Both the position numbers and the translations under genes were made by a program. From Stagonosporopsis chrysanthemi (Eukaryota; Ascomycota; Dothideomycetes; Pleosporales; Didymellaceae), in NCBI GenBank assembly GCA_022560025.1, contig JAFISE010000028.1, positions 1 to 64,000 of the forward strand: 64,000 nt of DNA, written 5' to 3'. The notes under the pieces are model-generated. The model made no database searches, was not told where the DNA came from, and saw only the letters and a program-made list of their open reading frames with translations. Shown here one piece after another: positions 44,088-54,650 of this stretch (the stretch's first letter is position 1; every line of letters begins with the position of its first letter).

Positions 44088-45911
44088 TGCGCCTGTACGT
44101 GGTTAAATTGCGCGCCAATTGTGTGCCTTTGAGCTCGAGAATGCTTGACAAGGCAAGAATAAAATATTTACAGTGTATCAGAAAGGAGGATGAATTCAAA
44201 AACGATGTGTGGCCTGGACGAAAGCGACGGTTGTTTAGACATGTGAGTTCCAGGTCTCCGAAGCTTGGGTCACGTCGACAAGCCGAGCGAGGCCCGGCGT
44301 GCGTGTGCCGAGGCAAATCCCCCTCCTGGGCCGAACTACTCACTTGCTCTGCAAACTCATCACTCAGAGGTCTGAGGCGGATCAAGCGCAAGTCTCTGAA
44401 CTTCTGGAGCAGCAACCCTCTACTTTTCAGATGCGCGCAACAGCTGCAAAAAGTCCGGACGATCAACGCCAGACCCTGGACATGAGTATGCGCAACGCGT
44501 TGTCGGCGCATCGCCGGACTCGAATGCTTGACAGTCATGCAGCAGACGCCGGACGGGTACCTGAAAGGCCTCAACGCCCAAGGTGTGCGTGCCAACCGTG
44601 GGAGCCGCTGTTAGTCATCGCAATTCTCCAGCTTTGAAGAGGCTGGAAGAATATGAAGCAGCATGTGATAATCTGGGGCTCCACAGCGTCCTTACTCCAT
44701 ACTTCATCAACTCAGGCCAAGCCCACATGCTGATCACGTCGTGCAACCAACGCTCCCAGCTGATCGTCCTACTGGTTTGTCTCCAACAAAAGCCAGCCCT
44801 GAAGTCTTTGTGCGGCTATATGAATATCACACTTCCTCGCATTGTACAACTTCACTTACCGCCCGCATGTGTAGTATCCTCGCCGGTCACTGCAGCTGAG
44901 AATGGCAAGGTCTAAATGCCAACGGGAAGCTGTCTCCAAGATACGTCGCACGGCGGGCACAACTTTGAATTTGAGCGTTTGCTCGAGGCAATCTTGTCTT
45001 GAACCTTCGTAATTCGCATCTAAATACAGATCTGGCATACCTCGCCCGCCCATGCGAGGTCATCTCACGAGCTTCTATATCAGTACCTGCAGTGGTCAAC
45101 ATCGATGCAAGACCAAGGATCTGTAAAACATGTATATACGTAAGTCTCGAGCACAGCAAAGTACCTATCCCTGTCGGCTTTCCAACATAGATTCTTCTCT
45201 GTTTCCTCAACATGTACATCAAAAACGCTCTTTTCTATCGACTACAGGTATGCCCCTGGTATTTACTGTTCGCTCGCAAAAGACTGCGCCCGGTGTCTAC
45301 GGCTGGTGCGACTTCACGTGGGCGAACGCACATACCGTGCAGAGTGTTCAGTGCGGAGCCGGAGATCTTGCCAATGACGATCATCCTATCTATTCTGTTG
45401 TAAGGTCCACTCGAACATGCCGAATCTTTGAGGCATTCAGCACCTGACCATGACACAGTTGGTACAGTACTCCAACAATGGTAAGAAGAAAGATATTGCT
45501 CGCTTCGACAACAAGTCTGGACATAACACTGGCAACAAGTAGGACAACACTGAGCATAGCTGGGATAATTTGCCTCGCAGCAATCTGTCCAAGGCGAGGG
45601 TGAAAGTGTGTGTCATCGTCCAACGTGGCGAAGACAAATGCCAATTGGGTAATTACGTGATCCTAAATGTACTGACGATGAGCTGGCTGGTGGTGCAAAT
45701 GCCGAATATAGGATTCTTCTAGCGAGTTCGCTTAGCACAGAACAAATTTCGGCTGTTTGCATTGCCAATGTCGGACCAACGGTCTGTGCAGGAAGTTACT
45801 CCTTTTCCGAGAAGGCAGAGACGAGAGAGATCAAGGGTATATAATCATCACTGGTAAGCTAAAATTTACAAGTTAATTCAGCAAAGCTGGAATCTCTTGG
45901 TTCAGCAATGG
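44088..45911. other. 1.8-kb intergenic region
   Basis: No supported gene. Overlapping frames at 44059-44637 and 44887-45456 conflict and have no domain. The region starts with the carrier promoter and ends at tRNA-Thr. Confidence 0.5.
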
Positions 45912-45998
45912 GCCCGCTTGGCTTAGTGGTAAAGCGTATCACTAGTATTACTTCGGTGTGCAATGATAAGATCACTGGTTCGATTCCAGTAGCGGGCA
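45912..45998 (+). tRNA. tRNA-Thr (AGT), with intron
   Basis: Acceptor GCCCGCT pairs with AGCGGGC. D-arm GCTT/AAGC, anticodon stem TATCA/TGATA with loop CTAGTA+A, T-arm ACTGG-TTCGATT-CCAGT, discriminator A. Anticodon AGT at 45944-45946. A 15-nt intron (45948..45962) sits one base 3' of the anticodon. A T5 Pol III terminator lies at 46003-46007. Confidence 0.94.
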
Positions 45999-47224
45999 TC
46001 TCTTTTTGCTGGAATCGCAAGTGGGATCTTTGAGGATAGAGCGCACCTAGTATTTTTTGGCCCTGCCGTGCAAGTCTTGCTTTGTTATCGTCTTACAACA
46101 CAACAGTTGAAAGGGCACGCTCTGATGGCTGTCGCTGCGATGCAGAATGGATCATTGACCGTACATACGTCACACTCTCTTGCACTGCCCCAAGCACTGT
46201 GTTTGCCTGTTTGATGAACACTGGAGTCTGCCGAAATTACGACTTGTCTGCCCCCAGCTTAATCTAGTGGCTCAATTAAGAAGGCCGCATGCTTCCGAAG
46301 CAACAACATCTGACCGCTGCAAGCAATTCCTGGCTTACGGTCACTTCGACCATGGCCCGTGGCTGGTGCGATCGATCAGCCGCAACAGGAATGTGGCGAG
46401 GATTGAATATGGTCGCTGTGCTGCCATCATGAGGCGAACGTAAAACGACCCACCTTTCCGTCTTTCCGGACCGTGAAAATCCTCCACCACGTCTTCGCAA
46501 CCTCAAACACGCCGAGAAGCTTCGCACAGGGGCTCCCGTACCGCCAGCTGCACCATTGAGAGGCTGAAGATAAAAACTAGCTTGTGCTCATAAACACCCC
46601 GGGAAATTGCAAACAGTCAGCAAATCAGACGCGGAGTGTACCTGGCCCTAAGCCGCCGCTAGGCCCTATAACGGAGTGATGAACGACAGCACAGACTCTA
46701 AAGCGGCACGATCTAAAGGCACGCGAACGTTTCGAAGCGCGATTGGCTGCTCTGCCGTTTGTTCGTCGACCCTGCGCGCCTACCCTGCCTGAGGACGGGT
46801 CGCTTCTCCTCTCGCATCTGTCGTCCTTTCACCTCCACTGACCGACCTCTCTGCGGCCAGGCTGTCGTGCGTCTTCGTATCGTTGAACGCGCCTTCGGCA
46901 TCACACTCGTTCACCTACAATAGTCACTCTTTTTGTCTAGTACTTAGTCTACGATTAACATTCCAGCACGCCGACGCGCCGAGGCCGGAGCCAACCGTAC
47001 ATTCCTTCCTGCACAGCCTGACCTCCCTTGAGCCACAGCTGTAGTAAATATTTGACGATCCTTTGCGTTTGTACACAACACTACGTAATTACAAGATCAA
47101 ACCGAAAAGAGGAGACAAAGCGCTGGACCTCGATTCACGACACCCACAATAACCTTTGACCAAAAGATCCGCAACTACGCAGACTTTACGCCTGGATCTG
47201 ACAGTATTCGAATCCCCAAACATC
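45999..47224. promoter_or_regulatory. Upstream region and probable long leader of the SH3 membrane gene
   Basis: About 1.2 kb with no supported gene. The part from about 46900 on is C/T- and A-rich like a fungal 5' leader. Confidence 0.45.
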
Positions 47225-49352
47225 ATGGCGCAACAACATGGACACGCGCGCCTTGTGCGCCGTCAACGCGGCCGACAAGAGGAGGACGACGTTGCAGTTG
47301 AGACTGTCATCGAGATAGTCACGGTGCCCAACACTCGCCCCACCAGAATCGTAGCTGTTACAACCGCTGCCCCAAAGACGCTGGTTCCACCGGCCGTAGC
47401 AACGCGACCTATCTCGACTACAACCAAGGACGACGATGACAAGACCACATCTGCAAAGCCCACAACATCAGCGACTTCGAGGAGACCTGCTTCAACAACA
47501 CACTCCACCGAGTCCGAAGCCGAGGAGACATCTACAGTCAGATCGGTGACTGACCGGTCGACTTTGGTGGTCGCGACGAAGTCTCCCACTGCTCTGAGTT
47601 CAGGTTCGCTGGTCGGTGGCCTCGTGTCTGCTACCGCATCTGCTACTGCAGCTATCTCTGCCACCCCGACATCTGCTGTCTCAGACGGCGAGAGCGCGGG
47701 CATGTCCGGCGGTGCAAAGGCTGGAGTTGCCCTTGGTGTGCTGCTCGGTGTAGCTGCTCTACTAGCTGGCATCCTGTTCATGTATCGCCGCAAAAAGAAC
47801 GCGATAGCCGCAGAGAAAGACAATGAGAAGATTGGCATGCATGACGCGCCTGCACCGCTCCCTCCGCAGGTGCCTACTGGCGCTGCCGTTGCCGCTCCCA
47901 GCATCCGCACAAACCGCACTTTGTCCACCGCACCCCGCCTCAGCCTTCGACCAGTCACCCAGTTCGACCCTACCTTCAACGAGCAGCGTAAGAGCGGAGG
48001 AAATTTGCTCACTGTTGCTGCCGCTGCTGCTCCTGTTGCTGCTGCTCAAGATCGGTCAGCGCCGTCTGATGAGCGCCCCGTCAGTGCCTGGGAGCGTCGC
48101 GGAGCCGCCAACGCTGTTCAAGATGTTGGGGCTGCACCGGCAGCAAACCCGTTCAATGACCCCCAAACGCCTGCCACCCCTCAACCCCCGTCAAATCCCT
48201 TCGGAAACAGCGCTGCTCTCGATGCTACGCACGCAGCTATCCCAGATTCCCCTCCGCAAGTATCTCATCAGCACTCGGCCGCCCCGAGCACTGACCTTGA
48301 TGCCCGCCTTGCGCCCGCACCCCCCGCAGCTCCCGAGGCAGCTCCCGCTGCTGCTCCTGCTGCCGCTCCCGAAGTCGATGCTGTAGCAGTAGCTATGGCA
48401 ATGTCTAACGCACCCACGTCAGAGCACGATTTCCCCGCACCTCCAGGTGTGAACGCGAACGCCGATAATGTCCCTCCAAGCCCAGCGTGGACTGAAGATG
48501 TTCCTCCGTCGCCCGCTATGGGTACACCTATAATTGCTGGTGCCGCCGGTCCCGCTGGTGCCATGGCTGCTGGTCGTCCCAACGTAGCTCCTGGCGGACC
48601 TAATAACGTCCATCGTGTGCAGCTTGACTTCAAGCCCTCTATGGGCGATGAACTTGAACTCAAGGCAGGCACACTCGTCCGCATGCTCCACGAATACGAT
48701 GATGGATGGGTAAGTCCCCTTCAATACAGTTCTTTGGAATATCACTGACACAACCCAGGCTCTTTGTATCAGCATGGACCGCACACAACAGGGTGTCGTG
48801 CCGAGGACTTGCCTTTCTAAGCACCCTGTCAAGCCCCGTACCGGACCTCCTCGTCAAGGACCTCCTCCATCACACATGCGTGGTCCCCCCATTCGTTCGC
48901 CGATGGGACCTGGAGGCATTCCTCAGCCTCGCCCAATGTCGCCTGCCGATGGTCGCAGCTCGCCTCACCCACCTGCTCTTTCACCTGCCAGCGGCCGCAT
49001 GTCCCCTGGCCCTCGTCAGATGCAGTCCCCGCAAATGCATGGTCCTCCTCGCAACCGTGCCCAGAGCAACGCCCCATACCCTGGATCACCGCAGGCGCGT
49101 GGCCGCTCGAACAGCAATGCCCCGTACGCCGCCCCCCCTCGCTCAATGTCCCCTGGCCCCTACGGAGGTGGTCCCATGGCGGCACCACCCCAGATGGGCC
49201 GCCCGAGGTCGAATTCCGCCGGCCAAGTTAACGGACCCCGTCGCGGGCCTGCACCTGGGCCCAGCCCAATGAACCCCAACGCCGGCCCTGCCCCAGCGCC
49301 TATAGGCAGTGCCGTTCCTAACAGGAAACCGGTTCCTGGTCTGGCTTTGTAA
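47225..49352 (+). CDS. Single-pass membrane protein with SH3 domain and Pro-rich tail
   Basis: Exons 47225..48709 and 48759..49352, 692 aa. In order: a Ser/Thr-rich region of about 160 residues (no clear cleavable signal peptide), one transmembrane helix (AGVALGVLLGVAALLAGILF) followed by MYRRKKN as cytosolic stop-transfer, a disordered Ala/Pro-rich stretch with NPFNDP and NPFGN, then an SH3 domain at about 470-515 (VHRVQLDFKPSMGDELEL, HEYDDGWALC, GVVPRTCL; the WALC junction is made by splicing), and a Pro/Arg/Ser/Gly-rich tail of about 175 residues with many PxxP. This layout suits a cell-surface sensor or polarity scaffold. It recalls Sho1-type and Wsc-like designs but has only one membrane segment. 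Confidence 0.82.
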
Positions 49353-50191
49353 ATTCCGTGTTTGCAATTTCTCATGAGGACATGTTGAGCATTTTTGCGA
49401 TTCCCTTTTTTGGTCAAGTCACTCGCTTTGCCTTCGATAACTAGCTTTTGTTTACTTTCTATTCTCTGGCACTGCGTCTGACAAGATATAAGACCCGCAT
49501 CCACAAAGTGGCGCAGTGCGGATCTCTTTTACTTGCTTTCAGTGTCTATACCCAGGCTCACGCCTGCCATTATGTCGCTCTGCAGTGTGGTGGCAGGCTG
49601 GACCTTTTACTAGTTGATAATGTCTTGAAGATATTGGGAGGTTTGCTGTTGACTACCTGTCCGCTGGGTAGGTCGGACAGGCTGGACAAGTTATGCGTGA
49701 CTCGTTGCCGCCCCGTCCGGCACGCCTTTTGGAGCTCGCCTGGGCTCTTGGTGCGGCTTCGAGATGGAAATATGGATTGCATATGACTTAGGGGAGAATC
49801 ACACAGCTATTTAAGGATTGATGTGCCTTTGACTTGCTTTGTGAGACATCGACGAATGACAGCCTAAGTACATCGATTGCATGAACACCTACAGACAAAA
49901 CAGCGCCACAACGACTGTGTATCCGGTCGCACAGCTTAAGCCGAAAACGCATTCTAACCCCCACTCTTCGTCACCCAATCAGTCACCCTCACCCTGAATG
50001 CAAACGCCTAAAAGGTTCTTGGCCGTATCTCCCGTTGCCGCTTCAATGTCGGCAAGAATGGTGGAGTTGGCCTTTGTAGGAATTGCCACTCTTCTGAGAC
50101 ATGGCATCAAATTATACTGATGGATTGTCAAACACCTAATAACTTCATGAACTGGAAGCAGATATGATTATACACACGAATAAGCAGCATA
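49353..50191. other. Intergenic region
   Basis: Convergent genes end on both sides. A 42-codon frame (49979..50107, minus) is listed separately. Nothing else is seen. Confidence 0.5.
49979..50107 (-). other. Small open frame or exon remnant
   Basis: A 42-codon frame with an ATG. Its C-terminal part (ANSTILADIEAATGDTAK, then a VCIQGEGD ending) has the composition and periodicity of a real protein, with an amphipathic helix and a short polar end, unlike random frames nearby. It could be a micro-gene, a last exon of an unrecognised gene or a relic. I do not recognise the family. Confidence 0.25.
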
Positions 50192-51447
50192 TTAGACCGG
50201 TAAAACAACTTTGACACCCATATACTCTCGCTGGTGCATAAGTTTCCCATCGATGATGACCTGGTGCACACCCACACGATTATGCACCGTATCCGTAGGA
50301 TCCGTAGCAGTGGCAATCTGGATCTCGCGCCACTGGCGGTTGGTAGGCACGAGCTCGCCCTGTAGTGTCCGCTTCTTGAACTCCCTGTATATGCCCTGCT
50401 CCTCAACACAGCCCTCGCGCTGGATGAGTGGCGATTCTGCCGTTGCGTTAGCAAAGCGATCATAGTTGTTCAAGGGGTTACCATACCGGCTGCAGGTGTC
50501 ATGCGCAGATCGCCGAGGGAACTGTTGAAGAGCACGAGCGAGAGCCGCTCCTGCCCGAGCTGGTCAACCGGCGGCTTGAACACGCGGTGCCGGGTCGCCT
50601 TGAAGTGCCCGCCGGATACGATCTCCAGTGTGTCGCCGATGTTGATGACAAGCGCTCCGGGCTTATAAGGTACGTAGTACCACTGCTCGTCTTTGCCCCA
50701 GATCTGCAAACACGAAATGGGTACGGAGAAGAGGAGTGTTGTGAGACCGAAGTCTGTGTGTCCGTGCATACGGAGACCCTTGGATGCTTCTTGTGTCTGC
50801 TTCTGTACAGGACGGAAGAGCGCATGTCGGAAGTAACCTTCACCGGTCGGGCCGTCGTGGGATTGGACATTGTCCCAGAGGTAGTCGTCAGGAAGCTCGA
50901 GAACGCGGGAGAAGAGCGTGAGTAGCCGGCGATTGACCGATTTTGTGAGGTAGTTGCAGAATTCTTCGATCTCGTCCATGAACGGGTGGAGACACTTGGG
51001 GATGCGGTTCATGTCTTGCCAGTCGGGCTTGTACCAATTGAACTGCTCGATGCCGTCTGGTGGACCACGATGGCGCTTGAACCCAAATGGGTGCTTGTAG
51101 CCTGACCAAACTCCAGTTTCGGGATTGAAGAGAAGGCGCTCTCTATCCTCCTCGCTGATGTTGTGGTACAGGTACTGTGCAAGGGCAAATTGTCGGTGCA
51201 ACTGCTCTAGCGAGACACCGTAGTTTTCCAGAAAGAGGAAACCATCTTCGCGTATAGCTCGCTTTACTTGCTGCACCAAACCGTTGACCATTGCTGGATC
51301 TTCAGAGTCCATCAGTGATAGATCGATGGACGTGAGTTCTGCAAAGTTTTCCTTCTGCTGTGTGACCGGAGGAGGGACCCATGCTGGCACAAGAGGCTTG
51401 CCAGGAAGATCGGCCGCAGGAGGGTTGAACTTAGCGGCAGGCGCCAT
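50192..51447 (-). CDS. 2-oxoglutarate/Fe(II)-dependent oxygenase (isopenicillin-N-synthase-like)
   Basis: Non-haem iron oxygenase. Exons on the minus strand 51447..50487 and 50436..50192 (50-nt intron), 401 aa. The N-terminal DIOX_N-type region includes AIREDGFLFLENYGVS. The double-stranded beta-helix core has the iron ligands H-x-D in MHGHTDFGLTTLL and the distal His in GGHFKATRHRVF, with a following Arg/Ser pair in ERLSLVLFN that would bind 2-oxoglutarate. The C-terminal exon adds about 80 residues. Its substrate is unknown. It is transcribed divergently from the RidA gene across a promoter carrying an 18-bp palindrome, and I place it in a five-gene catabolic cluster. Confidence 0.9.
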
Positions 51448-52108
51448 AACGAGGAGATCTGAGTAGAAATGAGGAGATGATTGTAGAGGTTGCTCAGGCT
51501 GAAGATTGATATGATAACGATCTAGTAAGAATTCAAGTCCTTATATTCACAGGCACGAGTTATGGTGTGATTTTAAGATGGTGAGTCCCTCAAGGAGTAA
51601 CGTTGACTTCAACGAGCTCCTCCAAAAGCCTCCATACCGGATTGTGCTAGTCATCAGCTCGAAACGTGGGATGTGCGCCTTCGGTCCCCGGATGCAATCT
51701 GCCCTGCCACTCCCCCGCATCCGAGTCGTTACCTATCTTCGTTTCCACCTCCATGCTCCTCCAGAATGGGTGCGACTGATTGCGTTGAGTCCATGGAGGA
51801 CGTCGATGCAGGTTGTGGTGGATGAGTGATCATCGAGGGAGGAGCTCCTCCCTGTTTCTGTGGGGCACCACGCTAACGCACCGTTCTGGCGTTATCTTGT
51901 TGCGGTTTGGAGCTCCTCGTTTCTCCTCGCCGTGGAGCAAGACATAATCGCTCCGAAGTGTGACGTTCAGTGTTTTCTTCGTAGTTTAAAGATAACCGGT
52001 CGGGTAGTCATGCGTTTCCAATCACGTATCCATCATACCAACCCTCCTTGACATCATATCATCCTTCTACTCTTCCACCACATCAGGCTATCGTTTGCAG
52101 TCACAGCC
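51448..52108. promoter_or_regulatory. Divergent promoter of the oxygenase and RidA genes
   Basis: Contains the 18-bp palindrome (51836-51853) and related half or core sites: GAGCTCCTCC at 51614-51623 and GGAGCTCC at 51909-51916. An 83-codon frame at 51578-51829 is not convincing. Confidence 0.6.
51836..51853. promoter_or_regulatory. Perfect 18-bp palindrome, copy 1 (candidate operator)
   Basis: AGGGAGGAGCTCCTCCCT reads identically on both strands. The same 18 bases recur at 54328-54345. It lies 256 bp before the RidA start and 389 bp before the oxygenase start. It is a candidate site for the C2H2 regulator encoded at 56879; that link is inference. Confidence 0.75.
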
Positions 52109-52522
52109 ATGTCTCGCCAGCTTATTTCTAGCGAAAAGTTCCCTACCAAGCCTCACAACTGCCCTGCCACAAAGGTACCAGGTCTTGTCTTCTGCGCTGG
52201 ACAAACAGCCACAGGCGAAATCAAGCAAGCCACAGTAAGCTATCCTTAGCGTCCAGACGTATTTCATTCTTTATCAGCATCTACTAAAAAACTGTAGGGG
52301 AAAGTGTTGCAGAATCTCAAGGAAGTCCTTGAGCTTTCCGGATCTTCTCTCGAGCAGGTTGTCAAGTACAATGTCTACCTCGCAGACATGAAGGATTTCG
52401 CCGCCATGAACGAGGTTTACATCGACTTTCTGCCTCAGCCCATGCCTTCGCGGTCGTGCCTGCAGGCACTGCCTCCTGGTGATGGCACTGTCATCGAGAT
52501 CGAATGTATTGCGCAAGTATGA
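52109..52522 (+). CDS. RidA/YjgF/YER057c/UK114-family deaminase
   Basis: Hydrolyses reactive enamines/imines formed by PLP or oxidative enzymes. Exons 52109..52234 and 52298..52522, 116 aa, near the family's usual 120-130. Motifs: VPGLVFCAGQTATGEI at the start of the fold, LKEVLELSGSSLEQVVKYNVYLAD, the conserved Arg in PSRSCLQALP (usually aR-x-x), and the C-terminal VIEIECIAQV with the catalytic-site Glu. No mitochondrial presequence is seen. Its place opposite the oxygenase suggests a pathway-specific role, not general imine clearance. Confidence 0.9.
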
Positions 52523-53199
52523 AAGGCAAATACTCAGGGACAGTAACAGTATGTTCGGCATATTTCGGGAACATCTTGCCCCACGGTTATGTATAAAGCA
52601 CAACATTCCGAGTATTTGAGATCTACGACCCTTTTCCTGGGAGAAGAACGAACGGTAATATCAACTGCACGTAGAAACGAATCAGCTAAATATGTATGAA
52701 AACATCTAAAACCATGTTCGGGAACTGTTCTATAAAGTTTCGATAATTTGCCTGATTCCAGACTCTCGTGCTGAGCATTCAATTGTTGTAGGAATATCAA
52801 GTCATGCCCGATGGGGATTTCTGCTCTTAAGCTTTATAGTGAGCACTTTGCTATTCTTCAGCACCTCGGACATCACAGCCTAGGACATTTTCAGTGACCA
52901 ATCGTAAATTAGGGCTGTCGGTGAAACCAGAAGCGAAGATACTGCACACAATTCGTAAGTACAAGTAGCTATTTCCATAAAGTCTCCGCCCGAGAAATCG
53001 TAATCATACGAGCACTGTGAGAGAGCTTCCTATAACATGACACGTCAAACATAGATGGTGAAACATCACAAGTAAAACCGAGTCGGATATGTATACCTCA
53101 AATTGCGCTTCAAAAGGCTGTCGGACTTGAGGAAATGGGGAAGTCATATATAGCTTCGTCAATCATCCCCCTCATCAACCACCCCTTTATCAGCTACTC
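52523..53199. other. Convergent 3' intergenic region
   Basis: Between the RidA gene (plus) and the aldolase gene (minus). AT-rich, no gene or repeat seen. Confidence 0.55.
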
Positions 53200-54015
53200 T
53201 CAAGGCTGAGCTGCACTAGACCTCGCGATCTCAAACTCTGCCATATACCAGTTTTGAATAGCTTTTGTGTCTCCTGTAATGGCAACGGTATCGTACCTCT
53301 CTCGTGCTTCCTTCGCGGCCGTGCCATTGTTTACCATTCTCCCTGCCCACTTGCCGTGCTTGCGAGCAGCAGCGATAATCTTGTCAACAGCCTGAACAAA
53401 CTCTGGCTCGTCTCCTCTTGCGGGAGTGTAACCGAGGAGCGATTGCGCGAGATCATTGGGACCGATGAAGATCAGGTCGACACCTGGAACTGCAGCAATA
53501 GCATCAACGTTCTCTACTCCGGCGCGTGTCTCGATCTGGATCATGGTGATGATTGTCTGATCGGCGGACTTCATGTACTCGGGTGTCGTGAGACCGTGTC
53601 CGATAGCTGGAAATGCTGATCCTTGACCACGAACACCTTGCGGCGGAAACTTCGAGGATGCAACCACTTGCGCAGCTTCCTCTGTGTTGTTGATTTGTGG
53701 GACCATAAGACCGTGCGCGCCAGTATCTAGAGCGCGCTTGAGGATATCGTGTGTCGGTCCACGAACTCGGATTATTGGTGATACACCCAGTGCTGAGATC
53801 GCGGCTACTGAGTTGTGCATGGCGTCGTCGCCGATGTGACCATGTTCGCAGTCGATGATGATTCCGTCGAGACCTGTCAACGCGACGATCTGGGCCTGAC
53901 GAACAGAAGGTATCGCGACAAAGGTCATCAACGGGAACTCTCCCGCCCTGATCTTGTTCAGAAGCCTCAATCGAGGGTTCTGAATTGTTGTGGTCTGCGC
54001 AGTAGGGTAGCCCAT
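53200..54015 (-). CDS. HpcH/HpaI-family aldolase
   Basis: Class II (metal-dependent) aldolase of the HpcH/HpaI/citrate-lyase-beta fold, which typically splits 2-oxo-3-deoxy or 4-hydroxy-2-oxo acids into pyruvate and an aldehyde. One exon, 271 aa from the ATG at 54015. TIM-barrel motifs: LDGIIIDCEHGHI (base/His region), PIIRVRG, GAHGLMVPQINN, MIQIETRAGVENVDAI (metal-binding Glu), and LIFIGPNDLAQSLG-like (metal-binding Asp). Related fungal enzymes include 2-keto-3-deoxy-L-rhamnonate aldolase. The exact substrate cannot be read from sequence. It is divergent from the MFS transporter across a promoter with the second palindrome. Confidence 0.9.
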   Translation of the reverse strand: MGYPTAQTTTIQNPRLRLLNKIRAGEFPLMTFVAIPSVRQAQIVALTGLDGIIIDCEHGHIGDDAMHNSVAAISALGVSPIIRVRGPTHDILKRALDTGAHGLMVPQINNTEEAAQVVASSKFPPQGVRGQGSAFPAIGHGLTTPEYMKSADQTIITMIQIETRAGVENVDAIAAVPGVDLIFIGPNDLAQSLLGYTPARGDEPEFVQAVDKIIAAARKHGKWAGRMVNNGTAAKEARERYDTVAITGDTKAIQNWYMAEFEIARSSAAQP

Positions 54016-54650
54016 GTTGTGTGTTTGGAAGAATGGAGCTTTGTGTGGCAACAATTAGAGCAAACAAGGGGTTTCCTTAAGATCAAGAAGGCTTTGTGCT
54101 TCAGAATCGCCGGTTTGCAAGCTTGGAGTGCTGGAATGATGGAAGGACGAGAGTGTATATGTAATCTCAATTTTGAGACAGGATGTCCATCTAAGTAACA
54201 TGCTGGAGCTTACCTGCCGATCTATGTCAGCATCTGTTTTACCCCATTACGACGTCCAGGTTGTGAGCAGCACCTCCACTCTGCTTGTAATGCCGATGGT
54301 GTTTGCGGTCGGACCTTCGGGAGGAGCAGGGAGGAGCTCCTCCCTCCAGCACGCTAGTCTCCGGCTACCAATATCCATGTTAGCTGTACCCCAGCTTTTG
54401 TCCTGACCCGCAGATAAGCCCCCGAAAACTAGTGCCCAATAGTTCGGGACTCGATGTCAGCTGGGGTGCTCCTCTCGCTCTTATCGTGTATCTTCGAGGA
54501 CGCATGTTATGGCAGAGTCGATATAAATCATGAAGGGTTATTATGAGGCGCTTATCAATCATTGCCAGCATCATTGTGAGCTGAAGCTTCACCACCCCTT
54601 ATCCATACATCTCCTGCAGCTGGATCTCCTGACCGCTGAGTCATACCGAA
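54016..54650. promoter_or_regulatory. Divergent promoter of the aldolase and MFS genes
   Basis: Contains palindrome copy 2 (54328-54345), an inverted repeat CCCGAAAACTA...TAGTTCGGG at 54421-54448, and a TATAAA at 54522-54527 that is 124 bp before the MFS start. Confidence 0.6.
54328..54345. promoter_or_regulatory. Perfect 18-bp palindrome, copy 2 (candidate operator)
   Basis: Identical to copy 1 at 51836-51853. It lies 313 bp before the aldolase start codon and 306 bp before the MFS start codon, near the middle of the divergent promoter. It is flanked by an additional GGGAGGAGC direct half-copy just upstream. Confidence 0.75.

Noticed and set aside
51578..51829. 83-codon frame in the oxygenase/RidA promoter
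   Set aside because: No domain or protein-like pattern, and it sits in a regulatory interval.
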